The position numbers were made by a program, and so were the translations under genes. A model generated the notes under the pieces. That model was not told the DNA's origin and ran no database searches. It saw only the letters and a list, made by a program, of their open reading frames with translations. From Methanoregula sp. PtaU1.Bin051 (GTDB taxonomy: Archaea > Halobacteriota > Methanomicrobia > Methanomicrobiales > Methanospirillaceae), in assembly GCA_002067895.1 (NCBI GenBank), contig MVRE01000022.1:1-64000 (forward strand): DNA of 64,000 nucleotides. Reading direction: 5' to 3'. Shown here piece by piece: positions 26,950-35,560 of the stretch; the stretch's first letter is position 1; each line of letters starts with the position of its first letter.

Positions 26950-27002
26950 TAAAATTTACAAAGACTATTTTACTTTGCTGCCAAGTTCAATTGTTCTGCA
27001 GC

Positions 27003-27824
27003 ATGGCCCGCTTCCCCCTCCAACCGGAACATTACCGGCGCAGCCTGACGTACATCGGGGCAGCGGTGCTGGTCGCCTCGGTCACGCTCTACCTTGCCCT
27101 GCCCGTCGCTGCCCTCTTCTTCCGGACGACCCCTGAGCTCTTCTTCTCATCCCTCTCGGATCCCTATGTCCGGAGTGCCCTGTACCTGAGCCTGGCAACC
27201 TCGGTCGTCTCGCTGTGTATCGTGGTCCTTGTCGGCACGCCGTTTGCCTATGCCCACAGCCGGTACACCTATCCCGGCAAGATTGTCGTAGACACCTTCA
27301 TCGATCTCCCGCTCGTCCTCCCCCCGGCCGTTGCCGGCTTCGCGCTGCTCGTCCTGTACGGCAGGGTCGGGCTCATCGGGAAGTACCTCAACATGTTCGG
27401 TATCTCGCTCGCGTTCACGACGGTTGCCGTCATCATGGCACAGATCTTCGTCGCATCCCCCTTCTACCTCCGGCAGGCAAAATCCCTCTTCGAACAGCTC
27501 GACCCGGCCTATGAACAGACCGCAAGAACTCTCGGGGCATCTCCGCTACGGGTCTTTACAACCGTCACTCTCCCCTTAACGGCCGGCGGGCTCGTTTCGG
27601 GCGCTGTCATGACGTTCGGGCGGGCGCTCGGGGAATTCGGGGCAACCATCATGTTCGCGGGAAACCTGCCGGGCGTGACCCAGACAATGCCGCTCGCTGT
27701 GTACGGGGCCATGCAGGGGGACTTCAACATCGGGATCACGATCTCGATCCTGCTTGTCATCATCTCGTTCGCTATCATGGTCGCGGTCAGGTATCTCGCC
27801 TCACGGAAGGTGCCGCATGCTTGA
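27003..27824 (+). CDS. modB: Molybdate ABC transporter permease
   Basis: A 273-residue permease with about six helices and the EAA-like coupling loop LDPAYEQTARTLGASPLRVFTTVTLPLTAGGLVSGAVMTFGRALGEFG, typical of the ModB/CysT family. I use ATG 27003; the frame runs four codons further upstream to a TTG. It follows modA and overlaps modC by eight bases. AAAGACTATTT at 26960-26970, just upstream, recurs at 28557-28567 before the DsrE-like gene. Confidence 0.92.
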   Translation: MARFPLQPEHYRRSLTYIGAAVLVASVTLYLALPVAALFFRTTPELFFSSLSDPYVRSALYLSLATSVVSLCIVVLVGTPFAYAHSRYTYPGKIVVDTFIDLPLVLPPAVAGFALLVLYGRVGLIGKYLNMFGISLAFTTVAVIMAQIFVASPFYLRQAKSLFEQLDPAYEQTARTLGASPLRVFTTVTLPLTAGGLVSGAVMTFGRALGEFGATIMFAGNLPGVTQTMPLAVYGAMQGDFNIGITISILLVIISFAIMVAVRYLASRKVPHA

Positions 27825-28527
27825 GGCAGAACTTAAAAAACAGCTCCGCGACTTCTCCCTTGAACTGAGAATACAGGTAAACTGCGGAAAGATCCTCGCG
27901 CTGATGGGAGAGAATGGTGCAGGAAAATCGACCGTGCTCAACCTTCTCTCCGGGCTGCTCACACCCGATACCGGCTCGATCCGGCTCAACGGCAGGAAGC
28001 TCTACGATGCCGCTTCCGGAATCAGCATGCCGGTTGAGTCACGCCGGATCGGCTATGTCCTCCAGAACTCCGCTGCATTCCCCCACCTCACCGCGGCCGG
28101 GAACATCGCGTATGGGATGAGAGCACACCACGTCCCGAAAGCACGGATTCCGGATCTGGTAAACTACTGGCTTGACGTAATGGATATCCGGAGCATTGCC
28201 GGCGTGAAGGCGAGCAGCCTCTCCGGGGGCCAGAAGCAGAGAGTTGCCATTGCACGGGCGCTCGCCACCGGACCGGATCTCCTGATACTGGACGAACCGT
28301 TCACGGCTCTCGATGCAGAGAGTACTGCAAAGGTAAAGAGACTTCTCACGGCTTATGTCAGGGACCTTCGGATCCCCTGCATCGTCGTGACCCACCGGAT
28401 AACTGATATACAGGACATAGGGGATACGGTCTGTACCCTCTCGCGGGGGGGAATCGTGTGGCAGGGCCGGGCAGGCGAGATCCCTGATTCCGCCGGTAAC
28501 ACCGAAGGATCAGAATCCAGGAACTGA
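27817..28527 (+). CDS. modC: Molybdate ABC transporter ATP-binding protein
   Basis: A 236-residue ATPase: Walker A GENGAGKST, Q-loop GYVLQNSAAFPH, signature SSLSGGQKQRVAIARALA, Walker B LLILDEPFTALD and H-loop VVTHRITDI. It is short for ModC because the C-terminal regulatory (TOBE/Di-Mop) domain that senses molybdate in bacteria is absent, so trans-inhibition by that domain is not expected here. ATG 27817 overlaps the modB stop by eight bases, which indicates translational coupling. Confidence 0.92.
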   Translation: MLEAELKKQLRDFSLELRIQVNCGKILALMGENGAGKSTVLNLLSGLLTPDTGSIRLNGRKLYDAASGISMPVESRRIGYVLQNSAAFPHLTAAGNIAYGMRAHHVPKARIPDLVNYWLDVMDIRSIAGVKASSLSGGQKQRVAIARALATGPDLLILDEPFTALDAESTAKVKRLLTAYVRDLRIPCIVVTHRITDIQDIGDTVCTLSRGGIVWQGRAGEIPDSAGNTEGSESRN

Positions 28528-28608
28528 CATCCGGATCTACGCGAACCTCAATTAATAAAGACTATTTACAATCAGAAAAAATGGAGTATCATTAAGGATT
28601 TTCGATTC

Positions 28609-29847
28609 ATGACGTCCAATTTTTTTCTTTTCAGCGAGCCCCTGACAGCCGAACGACTCTCATGGATCACGGAGTCCCTGAAATATTACTTCGTTAACCT
28701 TTATCCGGACGCCCTGCGCCACCCCTCTCGGGCGGAAAGCCCTTTCTTTGCCTTCTTCATCACCGACAATGCCCTCTACAGCCTCCATGAGGAAGAGACG
28801 CTCAGGATCTGGGATATTATCCTCTCCCTCCCTTCTGTATGGCTCTTCTGCAACCGCAGGGAACTCGACCTCAGGGGGCTCTCGGTCTCTCCCCTCAAGA
28901 TGAAGTATCCCGGAACGGTGTTTGACAGGGATAAGGAGGCAGGGTCACGTTCATTCTGGGAAGAGGCTGTCCGGTTCTGTAGGAAGCTCGATCCGGACAT
29001 GGATACGTTCGGATACCTCCAGATCTCATCCCCGTATATGAACCGGTCGTGCCAGAATTCGCTGGAATGCCTCCACACTGCTGCCAGAGAGGGATTATCA
29101 CCGGAGCTTTATGTATACATGGACGGGATCCACGTCACGCATGCCGGCCAGAGACCTATCGAATTCATAAATATCGGGGACGGGTTTCAGGATCTAGCGG
29201 AGATCGCCCGGGAAAAGGGCCTTTCATTCCAGCTGCTGGCCTCCGAGCGGTCCTCTGCCGCGAGGGGCTACAGCACGTGGGACGACGGCAAAGGCACTGT
29301 TATCTCCGCCTGCACGATCGAACCATGCAGGATCCGCAACCTGAAAGCCATCATCGATCGCTTCCGACGCAGCCACGTAATTCTTGGCGAATCGGCAGGG
29401 ACGACCGATATCTCGCATGCCATCAGGGCGGGGCAGGAACCGTGGGAGAAGAAAGAGCCCACACCGCCGTCACTTGTAATCGTGATCACCCGTCCGCCAT
29501 ACGGCACGGAACACACTTTAGGCGCACTGTCCTTCGCCATCGCCGGGGCGCATTACGGGATCACGACCCGGGTCATCTTTCTCGAAGACGGGATCTACTC
29601 CCTGACAGGTACGCATAACGCAGAGCCAGATGATGTCTTCTTCAATATCCAGGAAGTGATCGATGCCGCAGGGGGCAACGAGAACCTCGAATTCTATGCA
29701 TACCTTCCTTCACTTCAGGAACGCAATATCCAGAAAAACAAGAAACTGAATGCTGTCCTCGATATCGGGCCGGGGGAGCTTACGACCCTCCTGTTCTCTC
29801 CGCCACGTGGGGTTATATCCCGGCACCAGCGGATCCTTTTCTTTTAA
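28609..29847 (+). CDS. Multi-domain DsrE/TusD-like protein
   Basis: A 412-residue soluble protein whose C-terminal part (about 288-400) reads as a DsrE-fold domain: SLVIVITRPPYGTEHTLGALSFAIAGAHYG then TRVIFLEDGIYSL. Residues 134-260 look like a diverged second copy (GYLQISSPYMNRSCQNSLECLHTAA ... LYVYMDGIHVTHAG), and residues 45-95 like part of a third. DsrE/TusD proteins carry persulfide sulfur or bind such carriers. Cysteines at 81, 124, 148 and 154 and the pair at 235/240 (SACTIEPCR) are candidates. Between modABC and fwd, it may supply sulfur for Mo/W cofactor maturation. Function is inferred. Confidence 0.7.
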   Translation: MTSNFFLFSEPLTAERLSWITESLKYYFVNLYPDALRHPSRAESPFFAFFITDNALYSLHEEETLRIWDIILSLPSVWLFCNRRELDLRGLSVSPLKMKYPGTVFDRDKEAGSRSFWEEAVRFCRKLDPDMDTFGYLQISSPYMNRSCQNSLECLHTAAREGLSPELYVYMDGIHVTHAGQRPIEFINIGDGFQDLAEIAREKGLSFQLLASERSSAARGYSTWDDGKGTVISACTIEPCRIRNLKAIIDRFRRSHVILGESAGTTDISHAIRAGQEPWEKKEPTPPSLVIVITRPPYGTEHTLGALSFAIAGAHYGITTRVIFLEDGIYSLTGTHNAEPDDVFFNIQEVIDAAGGNENLEFYAYLPSLQERNIQKNKKLNAVLDIGPGELTTLLFSPPRGVISRHQRILFF

Positions 29848-29882
29848 TACAACTATAAGATCGACCATTTTTTTCAAGGCAT

Positions 29883-30048
29883 AACAGTTAACACGGATTT
29901 CCGGTTCCGGACAGGTCTGGCGGATTACAGTAAGTTAACCGGCTATACAACAGAGTATTACAGATTAATGCAATTGAGTTAACCAAACGTATTTTTAACA
30001 ACATTTAATTACAATGTTGAATAACGATCAAAATTAAGCAACTTTGAT
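29883..30048 (+). promoter_or_regulatory. fwd operon control region
   Basis: Upstream of fwdG lie three GTTAAC sites (about 29887, 29934 and 29978), one within AATTGAGTTAACC at 29972-29984. A perfect 7-bp inverted repeat, CAACATT (29999-30005) and AATGTTG (30013-30019), straddles the likely TATA region, and ATCAAA/TTTGAT (30027-30032, 30043-30048) forms another. This density of symmetric sites suggests repressor or activator binding. Confidence 0.5.
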
Positions 30049-30059
30049 TGCGTGATGTT

Positions 30060-30329
30060 ATGGCGTTTTCAGTGCATGTGAATATCGAACGGTGCACGGG
30101 ATGCGGCAACTGTGTCGTTGCCTGCCCGGTCAATGCCCTCGAGCTGTATACGCTCGATCCGGTAACGAGAGAGAAGATCTACACCGTAAAAGACGGAAAG
30201 TCTGTCAGCCTCGATTTCAGGGCAGAGCTCTGCGCCGGCTGCGGTGTGTGTGTCGGAGCCTGTCCGTACAAGGTCATACGGTTGTCAGGCAAGGGTGAAC
30301 TTCCGGAGGCGGCCCGGACTGCCGCATGA
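30060..30329 (+). CDS. fwdG: Two-cluster ferredoxin of formylmethanofuran dehydrogenase
   Basis: An 89-residue polyferredoxin with two [4Fe-4S] motifs, CTGCGNCVVACPVNAL and CAGCGVCVGACPYKVI, separated by a short insert. First gene of the fwd operon, 18 bp before fwdD. It carries low-potential electrons to the tungsten/molybdenum subunit for CO2 reduction. I assign fwdG by size and position. ATG 30060 starts the conserved part; an in-frame TTG lies four codons upstream. Confidence 0.85.
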   Translation: MAFSVHVNIERCTGCGNCVVACPVNALELYTLDPVTREKIYTVKDGKSVSLDFRAELCAGCGVCVGACPYKVIRLSGKGELPEAARTAA

Positions 30330-30347
30330 CGGGAAACGAGGGAGAGT

Positions 30348-30758
30348 ATGGCAAAGATAAGCTTAAACATGATTACCCAGCGTTCGGTCGAGGAGGGGGC
30401 AGCAATGGAGAAAGGAAAACTGAACCCCGATTACTTCGTTGCGTGCTCGGTATGCGAGATGAACCCGGAAGATATGAAGAAAGCCGGGATCTGGAAGAAT
30501 TCCAACGTCCGGGTAACGAGCGAGTGCGGCAGCGTCATTGTCAAGGCCATTGAGCCGACGCAGTACGTGCCGCCGGGGCTCGCCCACATCCGTCAGGGGG
30601 TCTGGGCAAACCAGATAGTCCCGCCCCGGACACAGTCGACCGGCACCCCCCAGTACAGCGGGTTCCCGGTCACCATCGAGCCGGCGTTTAACGAACGGAT
30701 AAAAGGTGTACTCGAACTCGTGCAGGGTGCAGTAGGAATGTGGAAAGGAGGGAACTGA
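30348..30758 (+). CDS. fwdD: Formylmethanofuran dehydrogenase subunit D
   Basis: The 136-residue subunit carries the molydopterin dinucleotide-binding beta-barrel that completes the cofactor pocket of subunit B. Recognisable parts are LNMITQRSVEEGAAMEKGKL and the C-terminal GVWANQIVPPRTQSTGTPQYSGFPV. In many non-methanogen enzymes this barrel is the C-terminal domain of the catalytic chain; in Fwd it is a separate gene, as here. It ends 1 bp before fwdB begins. Confidence 0.93.
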   Translation: MAKISLNMITQRSVEEGAAMEKGKLNPDYFVACSVCEMNPEDMKKAGIWKNSNVRVTSECGSVIVKAIEPTQYVPPGLAHIRQGVWANQIVPPRTQSTGTPQYSGFPVTIEPAFNERIKGVLELVQGAVGMWKGGN

Positions 30759-30759
30759 C

Positions 30760-32127
30760 ATGCCAAAACTCATAACACAGGTCGGCTGCCCGTACTGCGG
30801 ATCGTCCTGCGACGACATCGAAGTCCTTGTCTCGGATGACGGGACGAAGATCCTTGAAGTCCACAATGCCTGTATCATCGGCACGAACCTCTTCTTCCAT
30901 GCAAACGATTCCACGCGCCCCATGCTGCCGAGGATGCGCCAACCTGATGGATCCATGAAGGAGATCTCCTTTGAAGAGGCTGTCGACTGGACCGCAAAGA
31001 CCCTGCTCGCAGCAAAAAAGCCCCTTATCTACGGCTTTGGCTCAACCAACTGCGAAGGCATGAGTGCTGTCGGCCGGGTTGCCGAGAAATCCGGTGCAGT
31101 GCTCGACAACTGCGCTTCGATCTGCCACGGACCATCGTTCCTTGCAATCTTCGACAACGGGTATCCCAGCTGCACGCTCGGCGAAGTCAAGAACCGTGCC
31201 GATGTCGTGGTCTTCTGGGGCTGCAACCCCATGCACGCCCACCCGCGCCACACATCCCGGTACTCAATCTTCCCGCGGGGGTTCTTCACCCAGAAGGGTC
31301 AGATGCAGAGGACGATTATCTCCATCGACCCTCGCCAGACAGACACCGCGAAACTCGCGGACATCCACTACATGCTCGACCAGGGCCATGACTATGAGCT
31401 CTTCGATGCGTTCCGGACCGTGCTGCGGGGCCACGACATCCCCGATGTCGTAGCCGGATGCAAAAAAGAGGATATCATCAGGGGCGCAACGGCGATGAAG
31501 AAAGCCCGGTTCGTGATGATCTTCTTCGGCATGGGATGCACCCATACCGACGGGCGCAACCACAATATCGACATCGCGATCAGCCTGACCCGCGACCTCA
31601 ACTCCTACACGAAAGCCTCGATCATGGCGATGCGGGGACACTACAATATTGCCGGCCCCGGACAGGTCTGGTCATGGCAGTTCGGCTTTCCCTATTGCAT
31701 CGACCTCTCCAAGGGGACACATGCCCACATGAACCCAGGTGAGACGAGTTCCATAGACCTTGCCATGCGGGACGAGGTGGACTGCTTCGTGAATGTCGGC
31801 ACGGATGCGGGAGCGCACTGGCCGATCGATGCGGTCAAGCATGTCAAGAAGCACCCGTTCATCACCATCGATCCGAACTACTGCATGGCCAGCGAGATCT
31901 CGGACCTCCACATCCCCGTCAGAATTGCCGGTGTCGATGAAGGAGGTGTCGTCTACCGTATGGACAACGTGCCGATCCAGTTCAAGGCTGTCCTCAAGGG
32001 CCTGTCCGGGGTCCCGAGCGATGAGGAACTCTTCGACATGATCTACGAACGGATGTGCCAGCTGACCAAGACGGAACCTGTCTGGCTTGCCGCCAAAGAA
32101 GACCGGAAATACCCGGTAAAGGTGTGA
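30760..32127 (+). CDS. fwdB: Formylmethanofuran dehydrogenase subunit B (catalytic)
   Basis: The W/Mo-bis-pterin subunit that reduces CO2 to formate inside the Fwd complex. 455 residues. Cys10, Cys13, Cys17 and Cys38 bind the [4Fe-4S] cluster (GCPYCGSSCDD ... HNACIIG). Cys122 in SICHGPSF is the expected metal ligand, so this is the cysteine form and not the selenocysteine form. Other blocks are VVFWGCNPMHAHPRH and MRGHYNIAGPGQV. Whether tungsten or molybdenum is used cannot be read here, though transporters for both lie nearby. Confidence 0.96.
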   Translation: MPKLITQVGCPYCGSSCDDIEVLVSDDGTKILEVHNACIIGTNLFFHANDSTRPMLPRMRQPDGSMKEISFEEAVDWTAKTLLAAKKPLIYGFGSTNCEGMSAVGRVAEKSGAVLDNCASICHGPSFLAIFDNGYPSCTLGEVKNRADVVVFWGCNPMHAHPRHTSRYSIFPRGFFTQKGQMQRTIISIDPRQTDTAKLADIHYMLDQGHDYELFDAFRTVLRGHDIPDVVAGCKKEDIIRGATAMKKARFVMIFFGMGCTHTDGRNHNIDIAISLTRDLNSYTKASIMAMRGHYNIAGPGQVWSWQFGFPYCIDLSKGTHAHMNPGETSSIDLAMRDEVDCFVNVGTDAGAHWPIDAVKHVKKHPFITIDPNYCMASEISDLHIPVRIAGVDEGGVVYRMDNVPIQFKAVLKGLSGVPSDEELFDMIYERMCQLTKTEPVWLAAKEDRKYPVKV

Positions 32128-32133
32128 TCTGAC

Positions 32134-33840
32134 ATGGCAGAGATTATCGTTAAGAACGGGTTTGTGATCGACCCTGCCCGCAAGATTGACGGCGATGTCG
32201 CAGATGTCGCCATAAAAGACGGTAAGATTGTCGACAAGGTCGGCTCCGGTGCCAAAGTCATTGATGCCAAGGGCAAAGTCGTGATGGCCGGCGGCGTGGA
32301 CGTCCATGCCCATGTCGCGGGGCCCAAGGTGAATGTCGGCCGGCTCTTCCGGCCCGAGGACAAGCTCTTCAAGAGCCCGATGGCGCAGGACAAGTTCCGG
32401 GTCGAGTCCGGGTTCTCCATCCCGAGTACATTCAAGACCGGCTACGACTACGCCCGCATGGGCTATGCGTTCGTCATGGAAGCCGCGATGCCGCCCCTCC
32501 ACTCCCCCCACGTCCACGAGGAAATTCACGACACACCGATCATTGACGAGGGAGCCCTCCCGGTCTTCGGGAACAACTGGTTCGTGATGGATTACTTAAA
32601 GAAAGGCGAGGTCGAGAATACCGCTGCTTACATCGCATGGCTGATTAAGGCAACGAAAGGGTTCGGGGTAAAACTCGTGAACCCGGGCGGCACGGCGGCC
32701 TGGGGCTGGGGACTGAACTGCTTAAGCCTCAACGACCCTGTCCCGTATTTCGAGATTACTCCTGCAGAGATCATCACAGGATGCCTCAAGGCCAATGAAT
32801 ATCTCGGTCTCCCCCACTCCGTCCACATCCACCAGAACAACCTCGGCAATCCCGGTAACTACCAGATCACGATCGATTCGCTTAAGCTCGCAGAGGGTAT
32901 CAAGCCTAAGAACAAATTCGGCCGCGAGCAGGTCATGCACTCGACCCATATCCAGTTCCACTCATACAAGGGCTCGAACTGGGGAGACTTCGAGTCGGGT
33001 GCGAAGGAGGTCATGGACTACGTCAACAAGAGCAAGGGGCTTACCATCGACCTTGGCTGCGTAACGCTTGACGAGACGACGACGATGACTGCAGACGGTC
33101 CTTTCGAGCACCACCTCAACGGCCTCAACCACCTGAAGTGGGCGAACGTCGATGTCGAGCTCGAGACCGCCGCGGGAGTCGTCCCATACGTGTACGACCC
33201 GAATATCAAGGTCTGCGGGATCCAGTGGGCGATCGGCCTTGAGCTCGGTCTCTATGCAAAGAACATGGACCGGACGTTTATCACCACCGACCACCCGAAC
33301 GCCGGACCGTTCACCCGGTATCCCCGGGTCATCAAGTGGCTGATGTCAAAGAAGGCCCGCGAAGCAACGCTGAACAGCCTTAAACACAAAGACAAGGTCA
33401 TCGATGCGACTCATATCCACGGCATCGATCGCGAGCTCACGCTCTACGAGATCGCCCAGATGACCAGGTCCGGCCCGGCAAAATGCCTTGGCATGTCCAA
33501 TATCTACGGCGGCCTTGCACCCGGCATGAACGCAGATGTCGCGGTCTTCGACCTGAACTACAAGAACATGCCGTCAGATCCCGAGAAGATCGAGAAGGCG
33601 TTCCAGCGCGCCGCGTGTTTCATCAAGTCCGGCGAGATCGTGGTCAAGGACGGCGAGGTTCTCGACCACGGGCACAAGAGAACCGTCTGGGTCAATGTGA
33701 AGATGCCGGAGAACCCGCAGGTGAAGCGCGATATCGCCCAGAGCTTCACCAAGGACTATACCGTCGGCATCGACAACTACCCGGTACGGGACTACCTCGT
33801 TCCCCACCCATTCGTGATCGATGTCAATGTGGAGGCCTGA
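32134..33840 (+). CDS. fwdA: Formylmethanofuran dehydrogenase subunit A (amidohydrolase)
   Basis: The 568-residue amidohydrolase-fold subunit condenses formate, delivered through an internal tunnel from subunit B, with methanofuran. The binuclear zinc site is visible: His58 and His60 in DVHAHV, Lys180 in GVKLVNPGG (carboxylated in the family), further His residues in HIHQNN and HSTHIQFHSY, and Asp in TTDHPNAGPF. Length matches the family. It follows fwdB by 6 bp in the operon. Confidence 0.96.
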   Translation: MAEIIVKNGFVIDPARKIDGDVADVAIKDGKIVDKVGSGAKVIDAKGKVVMAGGVDVHAHVAGPKVNVGRLFRPEDKLFKSPMAQDKFRVESGFSIPSTFKTGYDYARMGYAFVMEAAMPPLHSPHVHEEIHDTPIIDEGALPVFGNNWFVMDYLKKGEVENTAAYIAWLIKATKGFGVKLVNPGGTAAWGWGLNCLSLNDPVPYFEITPAEIITGCLKANEYLGLPHSVHIHQNNLGNPGNYQITIDSLKLAEGIKPKNKFGREQVMHSTHIQFHSYKGSNWGDFESGAKEVMDYVNKSKGLTIDLGCVTLDETTTMTADGPFEHHLNGLNHLKWANVDVELETAAGVVPYVYDPNIKVCGIQWAIGLELGLYAKNMDRTFITTDHPNAGPFTRYPRVIKWLMSKKAREATLNSLKHKDKVIDATHIHGIDRELTLYEIAQMTRSGPAKCLGMSNIYGGLAPGMNADVAVFDLNYKNMPSDPEKIEKAFQRAACFIKSGEIVVKDGEVLDHGHKRTVWVNVKMPENPQVKRDIAQSFTKDYTVGIDNYPVRDYLVPHPFVIDVNVEA

Positions 33841-33849
33841 GGTGCTACC

Positions 33850-34656
33850 ATGGCAACGGTAACATTAAAACCAACCAAAGTACCGGAACTCATGCTGGAA
33901 GGCTATACGATCTCCCCCGATACGTTCGCGGGAAAGACACCGGCACAGATCGCCGGGCTGGAAGGCCGTGAAGGCAAGATCAAGGTAAAACTCGGGGACT
34001 TCTTTGAAGTCTCCGGGTCACCGGGTAAGACCGCAACGGAGACCGATATCGTGATCGCCGGCGACTGTTCCCGGGTCAAGTACATCGGCAACAAGATGAC
34101 CGCCGGATCGATCACCGTCAACGGAAATGCCGATATGTATGTCGGCGGTTGGATGAAAGGCGGCAGGATCCATGTCACGGGCAACGTCCACTCGTTCTGC
34201 GGGATCGCGATGGAAGGCGGGGAAATTCTCGTAGACGGCAAGGCCGAGAACTATGTCGGCTGCGCCTACCGCGGCGACTGGAGAGGCATGCGGGGAGGCA
34301 CCATCCGGATTAAGGGGAGCGCCGGCAATGATATCGGCACCTTCATGCTCGGCGGCACGATCATCATCGAGAAGGACGCCTTCATCCACGTCTCCACCCA
34401 TGCGGAAGGCGGAACCGTCATCATCAAGGGCGATGTTGAGGGCCGCGTCGGCGGCCAGATGGTCAAGGGGGACATATTCGTACTTGGGAAGATCAAGTAT
34501 ATGCTCCCGGGTTTCAAGAAGATTGCAACCGTCGAGAAAGAAGTCGACGGAGTTATGGCAACCTTCGACCACTATATCGGGGACCTCGGGGAACGCCACC
34601 CCAAGAGCAAGGGTAAGGAAATATTCGCAAACCTGTATGTGAAAGCCGCTGCATGA
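33850..34656 (+). CDS. fwdC: Formylmethanofuran dehydrogenase subunit C
   Basis: The 268-residue subunit contains the right-handed GXGXG beta-helix, as in glutamate synthase C-terminal domains. The repeated Gly pattern is clear: ITVNGNADMYVGGWMKGG, IHVTGNVHSFCGIAMEGG, ILVDGKAENYVGCAYRGDWRGMRGG, IRIKGSAGNDIG, VIIKGDVEGRVGGQMVKGD. It is a structural partner of FwdA. It ends the fwd operon, followed by a T-run in CACATTTTTTG that may end the transcript. Confidence 0.95.
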   Translation: MATVTLKPTKVPELMLEGYTISPDTFAGKTPAQIAGLEGREGKIKVKLGDFFEVSGSPGKTATETDIVIAGDCSRVKYIGNKMTAGSITVNGNADMYVGGWMKGGRIHVTGNVHSFCGIAMEGGEILVDGKAENYVGCAYRGDWRGMRGGTIRIKGSAGNDIGTFMLGGTIIIEKDAFIHVSTHAEGGTVIIKGDVEGRVGGQMVKGDIFVLGKIKYMLPGFKKIATVEKEVDGVMATFDHYIGDLGERHPKSKGKEIFANLYVKAAA

Positions 34657-34737
34657 TCATCCTCCCACATTTTTTGTTACAAATATTTCTATCGTTCAGG
34701 TTGCTGATACCAAAAACCAGATCTCCTGCGAGGATTT

Positions 34738-35484
34738 ATGAAAAACGTTGGAACTGATTTCATCCAAGGAACAAGGTATCCGGATTATTCAACATTTGAC
34801 AGTATCCTGGGAATTCCCGAACCTTCTTCCGAGCTGCCGGTTCCGGAAGGGGCAACGGTCATCAGGCTCCCAAGTCCGGGACGCATAAAGGTGCCTGATG
34901 TGCCCATCCGGAAGGCCATCGAGAACTGGGAGCCCGTGACATACTTTTCACGCTCATCCATCACACTCAAGGACCTCTCGTTCCTCCTCTGGTGCATGCA
35001 GGGTGTCAGGAAGACGGGACCTGAACAGCCCCAGATCCGGAATACCCCCTCGAGCGGGCTCCGGTACCCGCTGGAGATCTATTTTGTTGCCGGTGAAGTT
35101 GATACCCTCGAGACCGGACTCTACCGGTATCTCCCACGGTCGCACAGTATCGTTATCGAACGTTTAGGTTCTGACCTGCCCTTTGCCATGGGAGACGCAA
35201 GCATGAACTTCAAGATAGTCACACGGGCAGCAGTAACATTCCTTCTGGTCGGTGTGCCGTATCGCTCTGTCTGGACATTGGGAAACAGGGGATACCGGAG
35301 TGTGCTGATCGAGGCAGGGCATACCTGCCAAGCACTCATCATGGCCTCAGCCTGTATCGGGTACCAGGTACAACCATCGGATCTCTTCAACGATGAGAGG
35401 ATACTGCAGGTCGCAAACCTTGATCCTGAAACACAATGGCCGGTCTATATCGCGGCTGTAGGGAGAGTAGAGAGGAATCTCTAA
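34738..35484 (+). CDS. SagB/ThcOx-type nitroreductase-family oxidoreductase
   Basis: A 248-residue flavin-dependent oxidoreductase fold. Typical SagB-type features are the early Ser/Arg patch TYFSRSSITLKDLSFLLWCMQGV, SSGLRYPLEIYFVAG, GLYRYLPRSHSI and the C-terminal RSVLIEAGHTCQALIMASACIGYQV. Members use FMN; many act with heterocycle-forming partners, but none is encoded here, so another redox role is likely. It lies between fwdC (81 bp) and fdhD (76 bp) on the same strand. Function is not established. Confidence 0.82.
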   Translation: MKNVGTDFIQGTRYPDYSTFDSILGIPEPSSELPVPEGATVIRLPSPGRIKVPDVPIRKAIENWEPVTYFSRSSITLKDLSFLLWCMQGVRKTGPEQPQIRNTPSSGLRYPLEIYFVAGEVDTLETGLYRYLPRSHSIVIERLGSDLPFAMGDASMNFKIVTRAAVTFLLVGVPYRSVWTLGNRGYRSVLIEAGHTCQALIMASACIGYQVQPSDLFNDERILQVANLDPETQWPVYIAAVGRVERNL

Positions 35485-35560
35485 CGGGCGGAACCGGTCT
35501 ACTGGGCTATTCATTCACCGGATCTCCGTTCAGATTATTACGGGACTTAGGAATGGCACT

